DNA of 64,000 bases from Rhizophagus irregularis (GCF_026210795.1 NC_089430.1:1364001-1428000); one strand, 5' to 3'; positions 45,941-57,522 are shown, numbered from the stretch's first letter. Numbers and translations are program-made. The notes: generated from the letters alone by a model not told the origin.

Positions 45941-47561
45941 CCCTATAAGAAATATGTATACAGAAAGGATACGTTTTGTATACATTTTATGTACATTTCT
46001 ATAGATTCCGTATACAAATTCCATATATTTAATAAGCAATTCATTTTTGAACATTTTTTAAAAAAACTGAATGTATACGGAAAAAATTAATCATACGGAA
46101 TGTATACGGAATTTTTAAACTTAATATTTTTAGAAAATAATTTTACAAAAATCTCGTATCATAACACGAGATCACGTGATTGTTTATTGTTTTGTTATGA
46201 TACGTTTTTTGTTTTTATATAAACCCTTACTTTGATGAGTTTGATCTTCCGATCTTCCTTTCTGTCTTTCCCTTCCTTCTCTTTTCTCTTGTCTTATTTT
46301 TGTTATTTTTTCTAAATTTTTCTTCTTTTTTCGTCACCCCCTTTTAAAAAAAAATTTTTTTTTCGTACCTCACTTTAAATTTTTTTTTTTCATCACTCTC
46401 TCCTTTAAAAAAAAATTTTTTTTCGTTACTCCCTTAAAAAAAAAATTTTTTTTTTGATTTTATTCTTTTATTCCCACTCTTTTTTTTAAAAAAAAATTTT
46501 CTTCTTTCTATTTCTATTTCCTCTTTATGAAAAATTTTTATTTTTCTAACTTTGACGTCCTCCCTTTAAAAAAAAAATTTTTTTTTAACTTTCCTAACTT
46601 TGTTACTCTCTTTTTAAAAAAATATTTTTTTTGATTTATTCTTTATTCCCCTTTCTTTTTTATTTATATTTATCTCTTTTTTTATTTCATAGGCCAGCAG
46701 ATTTTTTTTTGTGAGAAGACTCAGTTTCTTTTTTCTTTTTTTGTAGATCAGTTTGGGAATCCTTTCCTTTTTGTAGGATTGTTCAGGATTTTTTTCTTTT
46801 TTTAGGTCAGTTCAAATTTTCTTTTTTTTTTTTGTAAGTTGGGTTCAGATTCTTTTCTTTTTGTAGGTTGTTTCAGTTTTGTTGCTTCAGAGTCTTCTTT
46901 TTTTGTAGGTCAGTTTTGGATTTATTTTGTTGTTTTGGTTTCTTTTTCATCAGATGCTTCATAATTCTTTTCATTTATGTAGGGTTTCTTTTTCATCAGA
47001 TGCTTCATAATTCTTTTCATTTATGTAGGTCAGACATTCTGGAGTTCTCTTTCTTTTTTTGTAGGAATACTGACCTTTGGTGACTTGGACGATTGCAGAT
47101 ACTATATGAAGGGGGTTTTGTTTCCAATTAAGTTAGACGTTCTTATGTTTCTTTTTTTGTTTTTTTTAGGTTGTTTGACTCCAAATGAACCTGAACTTAT
47201 AGATAATTTTGGTTGCAATAGGTGGTTTTAATAAGGAGGAATTTTCATAATGTATTTGTATTTTGTTTATTTTTTATTTTTTATTTAATTTAATAAAGTA
47301 AAATTAGATTTATGTAAATATAATTATAGTAAACTATAATACAAATAGTAAATTCAGTGATCAAATCGTATAAATTTTGTGATAAAATCAGTGATTAAAT
47401 CATGTAAATTCCATATGAATTCCGTGCAAATTCCGTATCCAAACCATATTTTTAGTGATACGGAATTGTGCATTTTTCCGTATCCTATTATGATACGTTA
47501 TTTCTAAGGAAAAAAATCGTATAAAAACTTTATAAAAAACGTATCCAATTTTTTTATAGGG
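45941..47561. mobile_element. 1.6-kb non-autonomous element with CCCTATAA ends
   Basis: The left end reads CCCTATAAGAA ... GGATACGTTTTGTATAC; the right end, reversed, reads CCCTATAAAAAAATTGGATA, then CGTTTTTTATA. TAA lies on each side (45938-45940 and 47562-47564). Sub-terminal ATTCCGTAT words recur in both orientations. The interior is T-rich: TTTTTTAAAAAAAATTTTTT blocks at 46330-46640, then repeated TTTTTGTAGGTCAG-like steps at 46730-47060, including an exact 60-bp duplication of a TCATCAGATGCTTCATAATT segment. No transposase is seen. A 3-bp TWA duplication would suit a PIF/Harbinger relative; this is a guess. Confidence 0.6.
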
Positions 47562-47597
47562 TAATACACTGTATTTAAGCATTCAAATAAAAAAAAT

Positions 47598-47637
47598 CAC
47601 ATGACTTTGATCGTTTTCTGAGGAAACGGTTTTTGCC
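47598..47637. repeat. Short dispersed motif TCACATGACT...TTTTCTGAGGAAACGG
   Basis: This 40-bp sequence matches 44766-44803 inside the coiled-coil gene closely (CACATGACTCTGATCGTTTC, CCAAGAAAACAGTTTTT). Its core TGATC.TTTCCTGAGGAAA..G also occurs at 45378-45404 and 45421-45443 in that gene. The core is near-palindromic. Confidence 0.55.
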
Positions 47638-47728
47638 AAGAAATTTTTATTAATATATACGAAAAATAAATACAAATGTTCAGGACTGTGCCCGTGATAT
47701 ATGAAGTCTATGCTATTATTATACATGA

Positions 47729-48863
47729 TTATTCCTTAATAAATTTTTTCGTCCTTGCTCTCTTATTATCTGGAGCATCGTCAACTTCTACCCTATATTT
47801 CGACAAACCTATGATTACCCCCATGACCTCCTTCACTCCTTGACAAAGCTTTGTGTCATCATCTAAAATATCCTCAGTAAGGTCAATGTGATAGTCGGCC
47901 TTTGTACAATAAATTCTTTCTGGCGTGTACATGATAAAGTACCAATCTGTGGCTAAAATTGACAAAAGTTAATAACATCATTCAACATTTAGCTCATAAT
48001 ATGATACGCAACTATAGCCAAAAAAATTTCACCTGTTGTGACGATTCCGTAAAGATAGTCAAAATCATCATCGAAAGCTTCAGACGCCTTTCATTTTCTC
48101 TTATTCGTATGGTAGGAGTTCTCGAGTTGCATCACATTCTGCGTAATGTCCAAGACCTCTTGATTCTGTTTTCCTTCGGTGATGCAAACAAGTTCCTCAT
48201 TCAATACATCTATTATTTTTTGATTGCAAAATTGACTCGTCCCGTTGCTTCCTCACCAATGACTTCGAACTGAGGTTCTAAGGATATTCTCTACCAGGTG
48301 ATATCTTTAACTATATATATTGCTGAAAGTAGTATTGCCTCGATATATGAACAGCGTACGGCTTCATTACTGCTTTTTGCCAAACCTATGATACCCATTT
48401 TTTGTTTAATCTTGGTTATATAATATCGGAAATGTTTATCAGCGCCATCAATTTCCACAAGTTCTGATACGAATGGCAGAATCTTTTTTATATCATTGCT
48501 ATCAATGCTGTACTTGCGCAACACCTCACTCAAGTCTTTTTTGGTTTTGTATGAGGAAAACGAGCATAATTTTTTCTCCTTACACTCCTTGGCAAAGTCC
48601 GCAAGCCTTAACGCAGGTCCACCCTTCATTCCATAATCTCTGAGCCTTTGTTCGGTCATTTTGAGAAAATCACGACCAATAACCTCTTCATTTTCTAAAA
48701 TTTCATAAACCTTCTCACTAAGCCCTAAGCCCTGCCCCCGCAAAAAAGAGATAAGTCCAGCCGTATCATATTTCTTGACTTCGTCCACCAATGTAACTGT
48801 CTCATTTCCAGTCATTGTAACAGAGGTGGAAGTAGAGGCGGGTGTATCTACTATTTCAGACAT
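47729..48863 (-). pseudogene. SAM-domain protein gene, decayed
   Basis: From 48863 the frame reads MSEIVDTPASTSTSVTMTGN, then a SAM domain (VKKYDTAGLISFLRGQGLGL, VIGRDFLKMTEQRLRDYGMK, GGPALRLADFAKEC), then a helical linker to DITW and a TAG at 48291-48293. Beyond it the same protein continues: SLEPQFEVIGEEATGRVNFA, a frameshift near 48215, LNEELVCITEGKQNQ, a TGA at 48091-48093, FDYLYGIVTTA across an intron (48032-47953), DWYFIMYTPERIYC and a basic end. The GRV(N)F...CITEGKQ pattern resembles the D...ExK core of PD-(D/E)XK-like domains in similar Rhizophagus proteins, with the Asp replaced here; that comparison is from memory. Two stops and one shift make it non-functional. Confidence 0.65.
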
Positions 48864-48870
48864 AGTGTTA

Positions 48871-48879
48871 GGTTTTATA
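48871..48879 (-). promoter_or_regulatory. Possible TATA box of the SAM-domain gene
   Basis: TATAAAACC on the reverse strand ends 8 bases before the ATG at 48863. This is unusually close for a core promoter, so it could equally be leader sequence. Confidence 0.2.
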
Positions 48880-49069
48880 GTGATATTTGAGTTAGATAAA
48901 AAAATAGTGTTACATTCTGGAGTGAGATAAAATTTTGTTCAGAAAAGAGAATACTGGGCATTAATATAGGTTTTTATGTCGCACAGGCATTGCATCATTA
49001 CACGTGTCCCATTCCTCATATCGTTCGATAAAATAATACTTTATTTATGAAATAAAAATATTGCCGGAT

Positions 49070-49375
49070 GATACAGAAGATTATTCTGACCGTGATATGA
49101 AAGTGCTCTGCTTTAGGCTCCTCAGTAGAAGTAAAAATTTCATCAAACGTATCATACCCATCCATTTCCTTTTCAATACCGCTTTCGGCTTAAATTATAC
49201 AAAATTTGAGAGGGATTTTGTTAAATGGTGCCCCCAATCTGCTTTGAATTACAGTCTCAAGTTCTCTATAAGTACTAGCTTTGTAAAATGTAATCGATTG
49301 CATTACTTTAATGCATGGAATATTCATAAGTTTTCCTATAGGAACGATAAGACAATTGAGAGTGATTTCGGTCAT
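49070..49375 (-). pseudogene. N-terminal (LNCLIV-type) domain relic
   Basis: The reverse frame reads MTEITLNCLIVPIGKLMNIP, ITFYKASTYRELETVIQSRL, APFNKIPLKFCII, then TAA at 49190-49192 and, in the same frame, AESGIEKEMDGYDTFDEIFT, EEPKAEHFHITV. MT.ITLNCLI openings followed by an acidic EEP..EH.H.VV end are, as I recall, typical of the ubiquitin-like N-terminal domain of Crinkler-type proteins in Rhizophagus. The downstream partner domain is missing. The long forward frame across it (from 49061) starts at TTG and has no family signal. Confidence 0.45.
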
Positions 49376-49973
49376 TTTGTTTTCATAAATATAAGATCCA
49401 TAGTGAGAAAATTCCTTGGCCCACTCGCATTAAAGAACATACAATATACTGTACATACCTTATTTTTGTGTTATTTTACGGGAAACTCTTTTGCGGAAAG
49501 TTGGCTGAACTTCCACATACCTCTACATGCTTTATATCTTGCTGGGAAAGAGTTAGGAAGGTATGAGGCGTAATTAGTATTGTCGTCTGATGCCAAGAGT
49601 TCCATGAAAGCATATGTAAACGGAACCTTCATACCTTTTCACATGTAGATCTACCGGAAGACACAAGCTTGGTTTTACGCCTGGCGATCTCGAAATTGTG
49701 ACTCCCTCAGCCTTTCATAACATATGCTTTTATCATCAATATTTACTTTTAGAGCTGGTCCTGTGTTGCAACTAGACCCCCTTTCACATTTTCTCACATT
49801 CATTTGGGAAAAAAAATAAAGAATAAAGGTTAATATGTTTTTTCGAATATATATGCAAAAATTAATATGTTGTACAAGACCTAATATGTGATCGGCCTAT
49901 TTTTGTCGCACAATCTGTGGCCCAGCAAAAATCTTCCAAGCTGATGATCATGACACGGCCCGCTCCGGACTAG
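49376..49973. other. Intergenic DNA, more GC-rich than average
   Basis: No gene recognised. The higher GC at 49600-49720 suggests an old coding remnant, but no frame is convincing. Confidence 0.35.
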
Positions 49974-51215
49974 CTAGATTGGTAAAGTACAGTACCATTC
50001 TGATTGATTAGCTAGTATTCTATCACCAGCTCTCGACATTAAGGTGGAAATAATACCTCGAGTCGGTGAATGTCTGTTCATAGCTATAATGTGGTAATCG
50101 TCACCAGAGTCAACCGTCATGAAACTAAGATGCTGGTATAACTGAGGTAAAACTGAATTCAGATTATTACCAACACTATGCCGAATTTTATATATCCGTC
50201 CTATCTCTTGATCTAATTCAGCTCGCATATCCATAGAATTCATGAAATCCTCAACATGGATATTTGGATTAAGTAAAACGAGCTGATCTATGGCTTCTTT
50301 AGTAATATTAGCACATCCCTCCAGATTAAGATATTTTAAATAAAGACACAAATGAGAAATTTCTTTGATAGTTACATCAGTAATTCCACAAAAACTAAGG
50401 TTGAGATGTTGGAGATTTGGACAGGAATGAATGGCATTGCAAATTGAAGTCTCGGTGACGTAAACACACCTACCAAAATCAAGATACTCCACACTAAGAT
50501 GTTTCTCTACATTAAGGTGTTTCTCTACAGTAAGAAGTTTTTTTACTAATATATCACATCTATTTTTTCTTCGACAGCTACCCGGAATACTGAATCTTCA
50601 TAAATTTGGACATGAGTTTAAGATGTGACTTATAAATCTTTCAGAAATCAAATGCGTACAAGCAAAATGAAACTCTTGTAAAGCTTGGCAACTGTCCGCA
50701 ATTTTGATTAAAGATCTATCAGTAATACCTTGGCAGAAAGAAATATTTAGATATTCTATTTTACGACATGATCCCACCATTCCACATAAAGCTTTATCAC
50801 CCATAATACCACTACTACATAAATTAAGATATCTCAGATTGGGGTATGCTTTAAGCTGATTTAATGCTCTATTACTAAAACCCACACAATTTTCAAAATT
50901 CAAATGAATTATGTTTGGGCATGTTCTTACGATACCTTCAATTTTCTTACTTGAAAGTGGATTATAGTATGAAATTTCGAGATGGGTTGGTTTCGAGCTA
51001 TAAATTGGCTTTTGCTTCCCACATACTAATTCTATGAATTTCTTTGCTTTGGGATCATTCCCTTTTAGCTCAATGCGTCTCCATAGAATAGGGGCACCGC
51101 ATCTGTACCACAATCGGGAAACATATAGAGCGGGATAGAGAGATTTATCTATCAATAAGAAATATAAAATTTGTTCTAATAGTTCTGGTAAATAAAAGAT
51201 GGTTAAATGCGTCAT
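49974..51215 (-). pseudogene. F-box/LRR (AMN1-like) gene with one internal stop
   Basis: From 51215: an F-box (LPELLEQILYFL ... YVSRLWYRCGAPILWRRIEL) and then leucine-rich repeats of the cysteine-containing type (CPNIIHLNFENCVGFSNRAL, PNLRYLNLCSSGIMGDKAL, CRKIEYLNISFCQGITDRSL, LNSCPNL). A TGA at 50598-50600 interrupts, but the same frame stays open to 49974, through [25 protein letters not shown] and [14 protein letters not shown] 21-bp tandem duplication ([14 protein letters not shown]) lies just after the stop. Without the stop the protein would have about 413 residues, normal for an SCF substrate receptor. No plausible intron removes the TGA. It is a recent nonsense allele or pseudogene. 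Confidence 0.7.
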
Positions 51216-51323
51216 AAATAATATATGCTGTATCTTTAAACAAAAAATAAAATTACGCGATCACTGATTCAGACCCGCATGATTGGAATCATGGGTTTCT
51301 TTGGACTCAGATGAATCTGTCTC

Positions 51324-51946
51324 CTAGCAGAATGGCACAAAATCACCATATATTGTTAATCCTTGTTTTTCCATATCTATTTTTGCTTCACGAAGCCATA
51401 ACCATGGTAATCCTAATACAAGGTCCGCTTTCGGCTTTTCAATAATCATGAAATCATTAAAAACATCGTCACCATTAGTAGATACTAGTTTATCTTTCCC
51501 TTCATATCAGAAAGATAAATCCAGACATTCCAACCTGTTTTTTTCTTTATATTCAGTGTACTCCATCTCAAGCTTATCAACCAAGCTTCTTCTAATAAAA
51601 TTTTCTCTAGATGATGTGTCTATCAATGCCTTAACTGTATAGAATCTATATCCTGCTTTCATTGCTCCGTGGCAACTTTTTAGATCTATATCATCATCTC
51701 CCTGAAAATGCCAAACTTTACATTCTATATAAGCCATTTTAAGTATTGTGTTTTATAACCGAATATATTTAATGGTAAAAATATAGGGTTCATGACTCCT
51801 TGTCCTTGCGGCCATGTTATGCATCCAAAAAGGTCTTGAGGCATCATCACTCCTCGTATTATTAATGGAGTCGAATTACTATATTTGTTTTTTATCTTCA
51901 CGATAATTGAGAGATCTAGTGGATTCCTATCTGTAAAAATATACAC
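51324..51946 (-). pseudogene. Retropepsin-like aspartic protease relic
   Basis: The reverse strand reads LFGCITWPQGQGVMNPIFLP ... YLK, then in a shifted frame AYIECKVWHFQG and YRFYTVKALIDTSSRENFI (active-site D-T-S), RRSLVDKLEM, a TGA at 51507-51509, then GDDVFNDFMIIEKPKADLVL and GLPWLWLREAKI, ending at TAG 51324-51326. The ALIDT and ADLVLGLPWL pair is the signature of a Ty3-type retropepsin. There is no reverse transcriptase next to it. One shift and one stop show decay. Confidence 0.6.
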
Positions 51947-52063
51947 TGATTATAGTTAATAAGGTGTCATCAGTCGTGGACCGCCCAAAGGGCACATGAA
52001 AATGTATCTGTTATTAAAATTGAACTAGCATGATATATATTAGTTGTGCAAGCGACATATATT

Positions 52064-52336
52064 ATGGACGGTCAAAGCCTTCACGATCCAGCTACAGTTC
52101 GGATTATATCCGCAGAGAGTGTGAGAAAAATTTTAAAGGCATGGGATTTCGATGAAATGGTAATCAACTCATGGTATAATGATGTAGAAGTTCTGGTGGA
52201 AGAAAATGATATGTTTTATGTCACTAGAATAGCGATTCTTTGTGGAATGAAACACTTTCATGCAAGTGATTGTCCTATCATTAACGCACCTTACACCAAG
52301 ATTCATCTTCGACTCACAGATAAGAATCATGCATGA
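52064..52336 (+). CDS. Small hypothetical protein, 90 residues
   Basis: The frame from the first ATG (MDGQSLHDPATVRIISAE) to TGA has balanced amino-acid composition (KAWDFDEMVINSWYNDVEVL, FYVTRIAILCGMKHFHASDC). No domain recognised. It sits head to head with the retropepsin relic and upstream of an LRR fragment, with higher GC than the flanks, so it could be a short gene or a fragment of a larger decayed one. Confidence 0.35.
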   Translation: MDGQSLHDPATVRIISAESVRKILKAWDFDEMVINSWYNDVEVLVEENDMFYVTRIAILCGMKHFHASDCPIINAPYTKIHLRLTDKNHA

Positions 52337-52410
52337 CTATTCTACCGTATTTTAATGAAACAATTTTGTCAGCAAAAGGCGGTTTTTCCTTCTTATCTCT
52401 ATTCTCTTAA

Positions 52411-53274
52411 CATTCAAACGGCCGCTTTTTTACTTCATATGGTATTGCCAGCTTAAAGTTACTCATTAGTGCGTGCCACAGCTTAAGGGTATTGGCTATA
52501 AGCGATATAGTGGATGATGAACTGGTCAAAATTATAACAATCTCGTGTCCCTCCCTTCATTGCATAAGATTATCCTCGTGTGATGGTGTAACTGATGATT
52601 CACTAAAATTGCTTGCAAAAACATATTCTCATCTTCTGTCATTAGACTTGGGTGGTGATAGCTGTCATATTTCAGATGCGGGCATCAAATCATTAACACA
52701 ATCGTGTACTGAGTTACAAGCCATTGATCTCGATAACTGCGAGTATATAACAGACAAGTCCATAGAATACATAGCAAACTCTTGTCCAAACCTAAAAAAG
52801 TTAGGATTGATTTGCTGCAACACCATCACCGAAAATGTGATTGTTGGTCTACTTCGGTGTTGTACACAAATTGAGACCCTCCTGATACCGGAATGCAATG
52901 TTAGTGACAAGACTATGTCTGTTATCACTGAATGTTGTCCACAATTGAGAGCTCTAGATGTTTGTAGTAAAATTCTAACCAATGAGCCTGTTATCGCTTT
53001 TATCGAGTCATGCAGAAAGGTAGAAGACTTAGTACTTCATTATCGCAATATGACTACTTTTGTCATAAATACCATTGCACAAAATTGTCCTGTTTTGCAT
53101 TTACTTGACGTGGAATGTGACCAGGAATTAAGTGTAGACTTGATAGGAACATTGTACGGTTCGAGGTCATTTGGCTTTACCGAAAAACGTTGCACTAAAT
53201 TCAGATATAGACAAGTTAGTATCCGAACTTGCTCCTCATTTGATGAAATGTTTCCCAGGAATATGGATCTCTAA
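52411..53274 (+). pseudogene. 5'-truncated AMN1-like LRR gene
   Basis: The open frame runs from just after a TAA at 52408-52410 and has no early ATG. It is already repeat-like at the start (SLKLLISACHSLRVLAISD), so the F-box end is missing. About eight cysteine-type leucine-rich repeats follow (CPSLHCIRLSSCDGVTDDSL, CTELQAIDLDNCEYITDKSI, CPNLKKLGLICCNTITENVI, CPQLRALDVC). A 20-residue charged tail ends at TAA. It is related to the F-box gene at 50-51.2 kb but in opposite orientation. An upstream exon with a start might exist; I found none. Confidence 0.6.
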
Positions 53275-53799
53275 ATCATGGGACATATACTCTATAAGAG
53301 ATGAGTTAGAGTTATGTCAAAATATTTGAAGGGCATTATTTCGCAATGTAGAAGTGGGACACTTTAGTAAACATCATAGTCGTATTGCATTAATCTGTAT
53401 TTGGGAAAGAAAGGTTTCTGCTGTTTGATCTCATTTGAAGTAATTTTTCTCGTCAATAAAACTTCTCACATTGTACCTTGTACTTTCACGGGTTCTTAGA
53501 AATAGTGACTTCAGTCCAAGCTTCTTATTCGCACATATTGTTAAATATAATAATCTATGTGTTATAACAAACACAAAATGAATACAAAAAATAAAGTCTT
53601 AGGGACACAGCCAGTGGTAGTCTATTCAGAATAGTTCCTAATAGTTGAGATTCATACATTAAGAAGTCAAATAGTTTCTTTTTTACCCCTCCACTCTTTG
53701 AAGGTCTATTCCACTTACATTTTTGTATTATTCGATCACAGTAGATGATAATAGTCCAAGAGACCTTGTATGATTGGGTTAATGAAATAGGCGTCAAGA
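53275..53799. other. Flank of the LRR fragment up to the hAT insertion
   Basis: No gene recognised. Confidence 0.4.
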
Positions 53800-53807
53800 G
53801 TCAGGAC

Positions 53808-56800
53808 TAGTGATACCGGGCGAAACTATTTTTTTCAATCCGAAATATTTCGTCTTTTTTTTTGAAGGATAAATTTATTCCGAAACCTAAACTTATTCCG
53901 AAACTTAAATGTATATCCGAAATGATGAAATATGTATTTATAGTACAACATAGTATTTAAGGTTTAGTAAACTAGCCAATTATAGTATAATTATTTTATT
54001 TTACATTTAGTAAATGTATAATTTTAATAAATTTCAAAGAAAATGTAACACAATTTTCAACATATTATTATCAAAAAAGTTATAAGCATGTGAAAAAAAT
54101 ACGATTTCTAATATAAAATTGATTATAAAGTGTCTCCTTCTAATTCATTATCAAGTTAATATTGTTGAATTAATTCTTCAACATCATAATTACTTTCCAT
54201 TTCTACATTTTCACTATCGTCTAGTTCATCTTCACCATCAGTTTCATTAACATCATCATTAATATCACTATCATCCGAATTTTCACCATCATTATTCAAA
54301 CATTTTACTGCATTTTTTAAATTAAACATTTCTTCAATAATCAAAACCCGTACTTCATGATTAGGAATTTCTGAAATAGGAATATTTCTTCTATTATCGA
54401 TTTCATCTTCCTCCTCTTCAAATTGTAAACATGTTGAATTATTAATCATTTCATGCACTTCGTCCTCTGTATATTGTTGACCAACATAAGCAAGCTCATT
54501 TTTAATATTAGATACATAAAATGACCGAATTTTTGCCATAGCCTCAACCTTTAAAAGTTCTAATTGTTGCCGTTGTGTACCATATAACCAGCCAAGAGTG
54601 GAAAAAATTCTTTCACATCCTGCACTATGTGAAGTGATAGAAAACACCATTATAGCCAATGCAGGAAGATAATCATACTTGTCTTTGATTGTAAGCCACC
54701 AACTCATTGGTGTTTCAAGATGGCTATCAAACTTTTGATTATATGGACTCTTTCGCAATTCATAATTACGCATTTGTGCCAAAAGACGATTACATAACCT
54801 CCTGTCACCACCATTGTTTTGCCAAATCTGAGCCGCGGTAGTAGTGATAGTTTTCCAATATACTGCTTTTAATTCACGTGCTATTAAATATTTATAAAAA
54901 AATCAATTTATTTTTTTTTAATAAATAATTTCATTAAAAAATTAGGATTTTACTAACCGCGATAGGCAGGATGTAAAAAATATGCCAAAATATAGATTTT
55001 TGGATCAAACTTGTCCCAATATTTGTTAAATGATTCGATACAATGTTGATGAAATTCTACCATTCCTCGAGAAGGTAATTTTTTAATAGTATTTGCTATT
55101 AAAATCAATTGAAGAAAGCAATCAGCAAGGTTTGCATTAGCACTTTCAAGTAAGGTAATTGCAGTTTTAATCGGCTTTAGAACTTTGGTTAATTTATCAA
55201 CGTTTGAGAAAAATTCTGAGCTTCGAATATTTCGTCTAACACTTTTATTTGTGATTTCATTAGGATTATTCTTCAAAACCTATAAATATTTTACGAAATA
55301 TTATTAATAATCAGTAATATTACAATAACAAAATAAGAATTTATAGATATTGAAATAAACTCACATGTTCTAGTGCCATTCGTAAATGAGACACGGAACT
55401 TATAGCTTCATACATGGAAGTCCATCTTGTTTCACAGTATGTTTTAAGCCCTCCTCCTACAATTTGTAATGCAGTAGTAGCATCGGTCAATAATTTTCCT
55501 ACTATATGAGAACGTTTAAAGAATGATGTAATCTGATTACAGCCACTAATCGTTATTTTAGCCAAATCATGTTCTAAAATTAAAAAAAAAAGGTTAAAAA
55601 GATGAATTTTTAACAATAATTCATAATTATTTTATAGAATTTGAAACATACCCATAATCTGTTTGGTTACTAAATTGACGAAATGAGCAATGCACCAATG
55701 ATCAATAATGTTTGGAAATTGGTTCGTAACAATTTCTCTTGCTTTAACGCAATTTGCAGCATTATCAGTAACTAATGCAGAAACTTTTTCAGGGCCAATT
55801 TTTTTGATAATATCCGTAATTTGGCTTGCAAGAAAATCTCCTGTATGATGATCGCCTGAGTAGTCATAAAGAGCATAAAGGTATTGTTCTCGATCAGGAG
55901 TTAGGATTACATAGTTATAAACAGAAACACCATTTGGATTTGTCCAGCCATCAAGTGCTTAAAGAGTTAAACAATTAGAATTTAAAATTTTTAAATTTTT
56001 AAAAATTCATTTGATAACAAAACTTACCAAGTGTTAAATTCTCAGAATTTTTAATGATCTCCTTAATCTTGTCATTAATTCTTGCTGTTTCTTGATTTAA
56101 AAGTCTACCACTCAGCAATTCGCTTGTTGGAGGCTCATATCCTAGTCTCATTTCGTGGAGAAATTCAATAAAAAATGGATTCTCAATAATTGAGAATGGA
56201 ATACCGCAACATATAAATGCGCGCACAAGAGCACGAGTAATAGAAGCCTTTTTTTGAGAATTTATGTTAGTTGACTCAAACCAATCAGTCAACTCCCGCT
56301 GGTCCACCTGAGTTTTTCTTTTTTTACTATTTTCTGGCGAAGAAAAGGTATCTTCCCTTCCAAAATCCCGCGCAGAAACTACACCTAAGTAGAACGAATG
56401 AACAAGTTCTGGAACTTCTCTACAGTTGTTTGCTAAGTGATCTTCTAGCTCATTTGGATGACCACGAGGCCAATATATCCTACAATAATGACATTTGGCC
56501 AAAAAATGACCAGCAGACTTGAGTGGTTTCTTCTCATAATGTCTCCATACTTCACTTTGAGGACGACCACCTTTCTTCTTTTGTTGTTCAGTTGGAGTGT
56601 CTATTTTCTATAGAATATTGAACATTCATGAATATAGCAAAACAGCGAAAGTAATACATTGACGTGACTTTTGGCAATATATAAAGTCATTTGGTATCTC
56701 GTGCGGTTGTGCCTCGTGGGTTTTTTTCTATTTTAACAGTTATTGATTATCATTGATTTGATCATAATTAAAGTTTCACAGTCCGTATCAAAACTGTGCT

Positions 56801-57522
56801 ACATAATAATCCAATATAATATTGATCAGATGATCAATTTTTTTCAACTCTTTGTCTATTTTTAAACCTATCTAACTTGGAAGTTAGAATAATCTGACAA
56901 TTTCACAGTAGTAGTTGGTTACTAAACAACAGTTTAACTTTAGGACGTTCAAAGTACGCTGAGGGCAGAAATTGTGACTCAGGAAGGTTTTGTAGTTAGA
57001 GTAATTATAGATTTAGTTACGAGGATATTAAAGTACGCCAAGTGACTTGTAAAGATTATAGTTAGATTTGATGGATTAGTTGATTTATGAGGGATGGTAA
57101 ATTTGGTAAGTTAGATATGGAATGCATCGTGTCGGTATATAGAAATCTATAAAAGGATTGGTACAATTTTATTCATATGGGATGAAAGATTATGGTATCG
57201 TGAGAAATGTCTTGTACTGAACGGGTGATTATTTTATGGTGTATAATATAATAATATTGTTATAAAGCTGTGTTTATTTGTTAATATTTTATCATATTGT
57301 ATGTATAATATTTAATAAATTTTACTAAATTGTGTTTGAAAACATGTCGATTTATTTGTAAAATAAAAAAAAAACTAAAAATATGATATTTTTCAGTTTA
57401 GTCATAATTTCGGTTTAGTCATGTGACGAAATATTTCGGAATTTCGTAATTTGAAATGCATTGACAAAACAATTTCGGTTTCGTCACATGACTAAATATT
57501 TTGGTTTCGCCTGGGATCACTA
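53808..57522 (-). mobile_element. hAT transposon, 3,715 bp, with 8-bp target duplication
   Basis: The ends are TAGTGATACCGGGCGAAAC at the left and, reversed, TAGTGATCCCAGGCGAAACC at the right, followed by ATATTT/ATTTCG words and GTCA(C/T)-type sub-terminal repeats. Perfect 8-bp duplications GTCAGGAC flank it (53800-53807 and 57523-57530). It carries a transposase on the reverse strand. Both ends, the duplication and a long open transposase suggest recent insertion. Confidence 0.9.
54156..56607 (-). CDS. BED-finger hAT transposase, about 713 residues
   Basis: Five exons: 56607-56028, 55957-55652, 55573-55365, 55279-54958, 54880-54156. Phases 1, 1, 0 and 1 join without a stop. Motifs in order: a BED finger (W-x-H, C-x2-C in AKCHYCRIYWPRG, then HLANNC), the helix block (IPFSIIENPFFIEF), the RNase H-like core with first Asp in ALDGWTNP and second Asp in VSALVTDNAANC, WCIAHFVNLVTK, CETRWTSMYEA and the C-terminal hATC dimerisation domain (WWLTIKDKYDYLPALAIMVF, SAGCERIFSTLGWLYG), then an acidic tail. 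The first exon has no ATG after the TATAG acceptor at 56608-56612; either a short 5' exon lies upstream or the start is lost. The acceptor of the second exon is AAG, unusual but shared with the related copy at 63 kb. It catalyses cut-and-paste transposition in the nucleus. Confidence 0.8.

Noticed and set aside
49061-49573. 170-codon forward open frame
   Set aside because: It starts at TTG, has no family signal, and lies opposite a recognisable reverse-strand domain relic.
50480-50600. Intron removing the TGA of the F-box/LRR gene
   Set aside because: No acceptable GT donor before the stop was found, and the frame continues unchanged across the region.
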